The position numbers were made by a program, and so were the translations under genes. This document shows, in pieces, positions 7,900-12,054 of a DNA stretch of 12,054 bases. Under the pieces are notes generated by a model. It searched no databases. It had not been told where the DNA came from and worked only from the letters and a program-made list of their open reading frames with translations. Position 1 is the stretch's first letter. Each line of letters opens with the position of its first letter. The DNA is from Desulfobulbaceae bacterium (GTDB lineage Bacteria; Desulfobacterota; Desulfobulbia; Desulfobulbales; Desulfocapsaceae), in the NCBI GenBank assembly GCA_030632405.1, contig DAOVUU010000026.1, positions 1-12,054 on the forward strand. Reading direction: 5' to 3'.

Positions 7900-9006
7900 T
7901 TACAACCTGTCTGAATTCGTAATGTCGGTCTGATCGGACGAAGATGGGTGTTGTTCGATAAGCTGATTATCTGCTCCGAAATACATACAGTGGTCAGCAT
8001 TAAAGACGAAACGAGCCTTTTCACCAAATTGGTAGGAATGGATGCTCCGGGTTTCACAGACCCAGATGTTGCCTTCCACATTCATGCGAATAATGGACCC
8101 TGAGCCACTGATCTCAGCAATTTGAACAATGCCGTCGACTTCAACCCCCTGACCTTCAGGTAACAGGTGATGAGGCCGCAGGGCAATCTTGTAATTACCA
8201 TCAGGCAGGGATACCAACTGTTCAGGCACTTTCCAGGAAACAGTGTCGCCCAGATAAGCCATTTCCCCCTGTTTCTTAATAACAGCAGTGTTAATCGGCG
8301 GATCTGAGAATACCTGGGCACTTTCCATCGTGGCAGGTTTTCGATAAATCGAGGCAGTCCGGCCAAACTGAACGACGCACCCTTCTTTCAGTGTTGCGGT
8401 GTGCCCACCCAGCATCAGAGCTTCGAGTGGCTCACTGGTGGCGTAAACCACAGTTGCGCCCGTGTCAGCAAACAACCTGGGTAATTCGTCACGTAGTTCT
8501 TCACGCAGTTTATAATCAAGATTGGCTAACGGTTCGTCCAGTAAGACGAGTTCGGTACCTTTGACAAGTGCTCTTGCTAAAGCCGTTCTCTGTTGTTGAC
8601 CTCCTGACAGTTCACTGGGCAGACGGTTGAACATAGGTGTCAGTTTTAAGAGATCACCAATGTGGTGTACCTTTTCTTTGATTGCACTTTTAGACAGGCC
8701 GGCAACTTTTAATGGTGAAGCAATATTATCATAAACCGTGAAACTGGGATAATTAATAAAAGCCTGGTAAACCATTGCAACGCTGCGTTTCTGTACTGGG
8801 ATGCCTGTTACGTCACCGTCTTTGGTCCAGATCTCTCCTGTCGTTGGTTTTTCCAATCCTGCCATTAATCGCATCAGAGTAGTTTTACCACTGAGCGTAG
8901 TACCTAACAGAATATTAAACCCACCGGGTTCAAGGAGTAGATTCGTTTTATAGATATGCTTTTCTGCTCCAACCCGGAATGTGACGTCTCTCAGTTCAAT
9001 ACTCAT
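7900..9006 (-). CDS. glpS: Glycerol ABC transporter ATPase subunit GlpS (degenerate Walker A and H-loop)
   Basis: This 368-residue protein is the second ATPase of the importer and the probable heterodimer partner of GlpT. It has a nucleotide-binding domain (about 1-235) and a C-terminal TOBE/MalK-like regulatory region. The Q-loop (Gln81), signature LSGGQ (133-137), Walker B LVLLDE (153-158) and D-loop are standard. Two catalytic elements are not. Walker A reads GTTLSGKT (35-42), with Leu38 where the second glycine is expected, and the H-loop position is Ser191 (YATSEPLEA) instead of His. These losses complement the signature loss in GlpT. From memory, similar substitutions occur in other GlpS proteins, so this is likely a family trait and not decay. 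The ATG at 9006 overlaps the glpR2 stop in an ATGA, indicating coupled translation. Confidence 0.93.
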   Translation of the reverse strand: MSIELRDVTFRVGAEKHIYKTNLLLEPGGFNILLGTTLSGKTTLMRLMAGLEKPTTGEIWTKDGDVTGIPVQKRSVAMVYQAFINYPSFTVYDNIASPLKVAGLSKSAIKEKVHHIGDLLKLTPMFNRLPSELSGGQQQRTALARALVKGTELVLLDEPLANLDYKLREELRDELPRLFADTGATVVYATSEPLEALMLGGHTATLKEGCVVQFGRTASIYRKPATMESAQVFSDPPINTAVIKKQGEMAYLGDTVSWKVPEQLVSLPDGNYKIALRPHHLLPEGQGVEVDGIVQIAEISGSGSIIRMNVEGNIWVCETRSIHSYQFGEKARFVFNADHCMYFGADNQLIEQHPSSSDQTDITNSDRL

Positions 9007-9812
9007 TTAACTATCCCACTACTCTTTTTTTCTGATGTGGAGGATGTAGCGATTTTTACCTGAACTTCATTCTGACGACATAAATCAATGAATCTACCTG
9101 GAATACCATCATCGATAACCAGCGTATCAATATCAGCTAAATTTCCAACTATGACCGAAGCATTCCGTTCTAACTTCGTCGAATCAGTGACCATGATGAC
9201 GGAACGTGCGTGCCGGATGATAGCCTTTGTTACACGGACTTCCCTCAGGTCATAATCATAAAATTCACCGGTACTGTCGATTGCCGAACAACCGATAACC
9301 GCATAATCCAGCTTAAATTTGTTCATAAACTCTTCGGTGCTTGAACCTACAATGCCGCCATCAGACCGACGAATTGAACCACCGGCAATCATGACCTCAA
9401 TACCCCGTGATGGCCACAAGGTACTCGCCACGTTGATGTTATTCGTAATCACCAGCATTTCACTGCGGTCTACTAAAAATTCTGCTACACGTTCTGTGGT
9501 TGTTCCAATGTTGATGTACATTGAAGAGTTATCCGGAATGATTTCGGCTGTTAATCTGGCTATCTCCGCTTTTTCAGCGGCCATCAGAATCTTTCTTGCA
9601 CCATACCCGAGATTTTCAACACTATCCTTAATGACAGCACCGCCATGTACGCGTTGAACCAGTTCAAGTTCGTATAACTGATTCAGGTCACGCCGTATGG
9701 TCTGGGGAGTAACCTGCAGATACTCTGACAGCTCATCGACCTGTACAGAACCGTGTTCACGAATAAAATCCATGATTGAACGCTGTCGCCTACTTATGTC
9801 AGCTGGCACCAT
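9003..9812 (-). CDS. glpR: DeoR/GlpR-family transcriptional repressor (second copy, inside the transporter operon)
   Basis: The product has 269 residues from the ATG at 9812, close to the usual 250-260. Residues about 7-58 form the DeoR winged helix-turn-helix, with the recognition helix in VTPQTIRRDL (34-43) and the wing ending in RVHGGAV. Residues about 75-255 are the sensor domain, with NIGTTTERVA, NNINVA, GGSIRRSDGGIVG, DYAVIGCSAID, DYDLREVRVTKAII and KLERNAS. A GTG at 9830 could add six residues, but it sits right beside the terminator U-tract and has no ribosome-binding site; GGGA precedes the ATG. The gene overlaps glpS by 4 bases. It is about half identical by eye to the partial regulator at 2-538. 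It probably represses this operon until glycerol 3-phosphate accumulates; the ligand is inferred. Confidence 0.94.
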   Translation of the reverse strand: MVPADISRRQRSIMDFIREHGSVQVDELSEYLQVTPQTIRRDLNQLYELELVQRVHGGAVIKDSVENLGYGARKILMAAEKAEIARLTAEIIPDNSSMYINIGTTTERVAEFLVDRSEMLVITNNINVASTLWPSRGIEVMIAGGSIRRSDGGIVGSSTEEFMNKFKLDYAVIGCSAIDSTGEFYDYDLREVRVTKAIIRHARSVIMVTDSTKLERNASVIVGNLADIDTLVIDDGIPGRFIDLCRQNEVQVKIATSSTSEKKSSGIVK

Positions 9813-9837
9813 CAATCCCGGGTATATCACAATGTTT

Positions 9838-9876
9838 TAAAAAAATCCGGGGCCCGCTTTATTGCAGGCCCCGGAT
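9838..9876 (-). terminator. Strong intrinsic terminator between glpV and glpR2
   Basis: On the - strand a perfect 10-bp stem (ATCCGGGGCC at 9845-9854 with GGCCCCGGAT at 9867-9876, mostly G-C pairs) encloses a 12-base loop and is followed by seven or more U residues. It starts 24 bases after the glpV stop. It should end or attenuate most transcripts before glpR2, giving more binding protein than membrane components, a common arrangement in importer operons. Confidence 0.92.
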
Positions 9877-9900
9877 CCTATTCTTGGTTTTCACCGAATA

Positions 9901-11628
9901 CTATTTTTTCCAACGTTTAACCAGCTCATCATAACTGATGGTTTCTCCTTTCGGCTTTTCATCAACCTTGGCCTTAGGTGAACCTGGCTTACTGAGCCAT
10001 TCTTTTGGATCAGTTTTCTTATTCAGACGAGGACCACAACCACCGTAGGTGTTGGCTTTTTCATCTGCTTTCTGCATACGTCCCATAACCAGATCCATCT
10101 CTTCTGCGAGACGATCCATGGCCTGCTGTGGAGTAAATGCGCCGGAATTAACATCACCGATCTGCTGCCACCAGATCTGTGCCAACTTAGGATAATCAGG
10201 CACGTTGACACCGGTAGGCGACCACATGACCCTGTCAGGTGAGCGGTAAAATTCAACCAACCCGCCGAGCTTAGGTGCACGCTCAGTAAATGACTCATGA
10301 TTAATAGTACTTTCACGGATAAATGTCAGGCCAACATGACTTTTCTTAACATCCACAGTCTTTGAGACCACAAACTGTGCGTACAGCCACGCTGCTTTAC
10401 GACGGTCAACAGGAGTTGACTTGAACAGAGTCCAGGAACCTGCGTCCTGATACCCGAGTTTCTGTCCTTCCACCCAATAAGGACCATGTGGAGAAGGAGC
10501 CATGCGCCATAACGGCTTGCCACTGTCGTCAACGGTGTTGTTACCCTCGGACTTAGGGGCCACCATGGATGCAGTAAATGCGGTGTACCAGAAGATCTGC
10601 TGTGCTACGTTACCCTGTGACAGGGCAGGAAGAGACTGATAAAAGTCATAACTGGCCGCACCTGGAGGGGCATATTTACGCAGCCACTCATCCCATTTAC
10701 GGATGGCATAAACAGCGGCAGGTCCATTCGCAGCACCACCACGTGAAACTGAAGCACCCACAGGATTACAACTGCCTTTTTCCATACGAATACCCCATTC
10801 GTCTACAGGGATACCATTGGGTAAACCTTTGCTGCCGGCTCCAGCCATGGATAACCACGCATCTGTCATACGCCAGCCAAGGTCAGGAGCACGTTTACCG
10901 TAATCCATATGACCAAAGATTTTTACACCGTCAATTTCTTTGACGTGAACTGAAAAGAACTCAGCAATATCTTCGTAAGCTGACCAGTTAACGGGTACGC
11001 CTAAATCATAGCCATAGAGCTCTTTGAATTTCTTTTGCAGCTCAGGACGATCGAACCAATCCTTACGAAACCAGTACAAGTTGGCAAACTGCTGGTCAGG
11101 TAATTGATAGAGCTTACCGTCAGGTCCGGTAGTAAATGATTTACCTATGAAGTCATCAACATCCAGCGATGGGTTGGTGACATTTTCACCCTCACCGGCC
11201 ATCCAGTCTGACAGATTTACTGCCAATTGCAGGCGTGAATGAGTACCAATTAAATCTGAATCGTTGATGTAGGCATCATACAGATTTCGCCCTGTCTGCA
11301 TCTGTGTCTGAACAGCCTGGACAACTTCACCCTCACCGAGCAACTGATGATTGACTTTAATTCCAGTGATTTCTTCGAATGCCTTAGTAAGTGTTTTAGA
11401 TTCATATTCATGTGTTGGAATCGTCTCTGATAACACATTAATTTCCATACCTTTGAAAGGCTTTGCTGCGTTAATGAACCATTCCATTTCTTTCAGCTGT
11501 TCACTTTGAGATAAAGCTGATGGCTGAAATTCATCATTGACCCATTTTTTTGCCTCGTCCACACCGGCGTAGACATTTTGAACGCTCAGTGCAGCAACAG
11601 CAGTAATCAGTGCAAACTTCTTTAACAT
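9901..11628 (-). CDS. glpV: Periplasmic glycerol-binding protein of the ABC transporter
   Basis: GlpV captures glycerol in the periplasm and delivers it to GlpP/GlpQ. From the ATG at 11628 the precursor has 575 residues, long for sugar-type binding proteins but in line with the GlpV group. Residues 1-21 are a signal peptide (Lys-Lys, hydrophobic core, likely cut after VYA). The mature protein shows DAYINDSDLIGTHSR, LYQLPDQQFANLYWFRKDW, NVAQQIFWYTAF, and a Gly-Gly-Cys-Gly block (YGGCGPRLN) near a Lys-rich C-terminus. A second Cys in GSCNPVG could pair with it, which is speculative. The frame extends to a TTG at 11730, but a perfect AGGAGGA seven bases before 11628 and the signal peptide fix the start. 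It is first in the unit, transcribed from the promoter near 11670-11697 and followed by a strong terminator, which suggests high expression relative to the other subunits. Confidence 0.95.
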   Translation of the reverse strand: MLKKFALITAVAALSVQNVYAGVDEAKKWVNDEFQPSALSQSEQLKEMEWFINAAKPFKGMEINVLSETIPTHEYESKTLTKAFEEITGIKVNHQLLGEGEVVQAVQTQMQTGRNLYDAYINDSDLIGTHSRLQLAVNLSDWMAGEGENVTNPSLDVDDFIGKSFTTGPDGKLYQLPDQQFANLYWFRKDWFDRPELQKKFKELYGYDLGVPVNWSAYEDIAEFFSVHVKEIDGVKIFGHMDYGKRAPDLGWRMTDAWLSMAGAGSKGLPNGIPVDEWGIRMEKGSCNPVGASVSRGGAANGPAAVYAIRKWDEWLRKYAPPGAASYDFYQSLPALSQGNVAQQIFWYTAFTASMVAPKSEGNNTVDDSGKPLWRMAPSPHGPYWVEGQKLGYQDAGSWTLFKSTPVDRRKAAWLYAQFVVSKTVDVKKSHVGLTFIRESTINHESFTERAPKLGGLVEFYRSPDRVMWSPTGVNVPDYPKLAQIWWQQIGDVNSGAFTPQQAMDRLAEEMDLVMGRMQKADEKANTYGGCGPRLNKKTDPKEWLSKPGSPKAKVDEKPKGETISYDELVKRWKK

Positions 11629-11631
11629 GAG

Positions 11632-11642
11632 ATGTCCTCCTA
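11632..11642 (-). promoter_or_regulatory. Strong ribosome-binding site deciding the glpV start
   Basis: On the - strand the purine run AGGAGGA lies seven bases before the ATG at 11628. It is the best ribosome-binding site in the window. It selects this ATG over the upstream TTG at 11730 and fits a highly expressed binding protein. Confidence 0.85.
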
Positions 11643-11662
11643 TATCTGGTGGTTTATCTGAT

Positions 11663-11691
11663 TTGCGAAAATTACACTCGTTTTTTCGCAA
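11663..11691. promoter_or_regulatory. Candidate repressor operator over the glpV promoter (perfect 9-bp inverted repeat)
   Basis: TTGCGAAAA at 11663-11671 is the exact reverse complement of TTTTCGCAA at 11683-11691, with an 11-base gap. The repeat covers the spacer and the -10 region of the putative glpV promoter, where a bound protein would exclude RNA polymerase. The CGAA/TTCG cores resemble those in enterobacterial GlpR operators. Binding by GlpR2 is inference. Confidence 0.6.
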
Positions 11692-11697
11692 TGTCAA
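11669..11697 (-). promoter_or_regulatory. Putative sigma-70-type promoter for glpV and the transporter operon
   Basis: On the - strand a consensus -35 hexamer TTGACA lies at 11692-11697. With a 17-base spacer, the -10 position (11669-11674) reads TAATTT, a weak match. Transcription would start near 11662, about 34 bases before the glpV ATG. A weak -10 under an operator fits a regulated promoter. Confidence 0.5.
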
Positions 11698-11705
11698 CAA
11701 TACAT

Positions 11706-11720
11706 CTTCGAAATGTTCGC
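11706..11720. promoter_or_regulatory. Possible second regulator site upstream of the glpV -35 (TTCG repeats)
   Basis: CTTCGAAATGTTCGC contains two TTCG cores 9 bases apart, one inside the palindrome TTCGAA and one in the half-site TGTTCG. It lies 9 bases upstream of the -35 hexamer and shares the TTCG core with the inverted repeat at 11663-11691. It may be an auxiliary operator; the support is weak. Confidence 0.3.
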
Positions 11721-11755
11721 ATAAAAACAAAAACTACTCTGTGTGGTTTACCCTA

Positions 11756-11836
11756 ACTTTTCCATAATATCATCCCTTTTTCCACAAATCGCAAACAACC
11801 TATCATCTTTTTACTTTTTCCCATAGTTTCCCCACA
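11756..11836. repeat. Four short pyrimidine-rich repeats upstream of glpV
   Basis: Four related words occur in the same orientation: ACTTTTCCATA (11756-11766), CCTTTTTCCACA (11775-11786), ACTTTTTCCCATA (11813-11825) and AGTTTCCCCACA (11825-11836). On the glpV strand they read as TRTGG-purine-run repeats, located about 60-145 bases upstream of the -35. They could bind an activator or simply reflect a biased intergenic sequence. Confidence 0.3.
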
Positions 11837-11880
11837 AACTTCAAGCATGCAAAGCTCTGGTGGAGCACCCGTTTATATTT

Positions 11881-12054
11881 TCACAGCATCTTTTTACGAA
11901 AAGAAATAACCACACCATCGAGTCTGTTATCATGGCCAACAATCTCTCCGTCATTCAGCGTAACAATTCGGCCAATCTTTTCAGCCATCTTGTTATCACA
12001 GATAAAACGAAATTCCTGATTGGCTGCCATACTGTTAAGACGTGCCCGCACGTC
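11881..12054 (-). CDS. 3' end of an unrecognised gene (partial)
   Basis: On the - strand a frame is open from the right edge to a TGA at 11881-11883, giving 57 C-terminal residues that end in SFRKKML. The stretch MAEKIGRIVTLNDGEIVG resembles the tail of ABC-transporter ATPases just after the H-loop, where an A-x-R-I-x-x-L-x-D-G-x-I pattern is usual. The residues before it read FICDN, where an ATPase would carry a VTHD-like block, so the match is doubtful and the residues after it are not diagnostic. It is on the same strand as glpV and ends 252 bases before the glpV ATG, with the glpV promoter between them, so it is probably a separate transcription unit. No function can be assigned. A competing + strand frame from 11933 to the edge looks less protein-like. 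Confidence 0.5.
   Translation of the reverse strand, partial: DVRARLNSMAANQEFRFICDNKMAEKIGRIVTLNDGEIVGHDNRLDGVVISFRKKML

Noticed and set aside
7899..8081. N-terminal extension of GlpT upstream of 7898
   Set aside because: It lies wholly inside glpS in another frame, and the ATG at 7898 starts right at the usual ATPase beginning, 1 base after the glpS stop.
8082..8366. 94-residue - strand frame inside glpS
   Set aside because: A shadow frame of a well supported gene, with no domain or start signal.
9319..9657. 112-residue + strand frame antisense to glpR2
   Set aside because: It is the mirror of conserved glpR2 coding sequence and has no ribosome-binding site or recognisable motif.
10578..10943. 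121-residue + strand frame antisense to glpV
   Set aside because: Composition is not protein-like (many His, Tyr, Arg) and it lies opposite a conserved binding-protein gene.
11629..11730. 34-residue extension of GlpV from the TTG at 11730
   Set aside because: It would run through the putative promoter and operator and would bury the signal peptide; the AGGAGGA site fixes the ATG at 11628.
11854..11866. GCTC-TGGTG-GAGC hairpin as a terminator for the right-edge gene
   Set aside because: The stem is only 4 bp and is followed on the - strand by TTTGCATG, not a U-tract.

Overview
This window is a glycerol uptake and catabolism locus from a Gram-negative bacterium. The periplasmic-binding-protein ABC importer, the membrane GlpD and the DeoR/GlpR regulators all point to the Proteobacteria in the broad sense. 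The sequence does not settle the class: the importer set is of the type known from Rhizobium leguminosarum (GlpSTPQV), but overall base composition is only moderate and a gamma-, alpha- or desulfobacterial host all remain possible. No rRNA, tRNA, CRISPR array, transposase or phage gene was seen.

Left half, + strand. The C-terminal part of a first DeoR/GlpR-type repressor (glpR1) runs in from the left edge. After a 172-base gap comes glpD (aerobic glycerol-3-phosphate dehydrogenase), then glpK (glycerol kinase) 31 bases further on. The gap holds a good sigma-70-like promoter and two copies of the short palindrome TTTCA-NN-TGAAA, which are candidate operators. After a further 238 bases lies a lone soluble diguanylate cyclase (GGDEF) gene.

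Right half, - strand, convergent with the left half. Reading leftward from about 11.7 kb: a promoter overlapped by a perfect 9-bp inverted repeat, glpV (periplasmic binding protein), a strong intrinsic terminator, a second full-length DeoR/GlpR repressor (glpR2), the two ATPases glpS and glpT, the two permeases glpP and glpQ, and a small DUF2160-type membrane protein. From glpR2 to the DUF2160 gene the genes overlap or sit 1 base apart, so they form one translationally coupled unit. At the right edge is the 3' end of an unrecognised gene, also on the - strand.

How it works together: glycerol is captured by GlpV and imported through GlpP/GlpQ using the GlpS/GlpT ATPase pair. GlpK phosphorylates it and GlpD oxidises glycerol 3-phosphate to dihydroxyacetone phosphate, passing electrons to the quinone pool. 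No GlpF facilitator is visible, so the ABC importer is the uptake route inside this window. Two GlpR paralogues, one beside each half, probably control the two transcription units.

Most noteworthy points: (1) the ATPase pair is asymmetric. GlpS has lost Walker A and H-loop residues and GlpT has lost its signature motif, which predicts one consensus and one degenerate ATP site. (2) There are two GlpR paralogues with two different candidate operator types. (3) The order glpV-terminator-glpR-glpSTPQ-DUF2160 is rearranged relative to the order I recall for the rhizobial operon. I do not see a wholly new system here.
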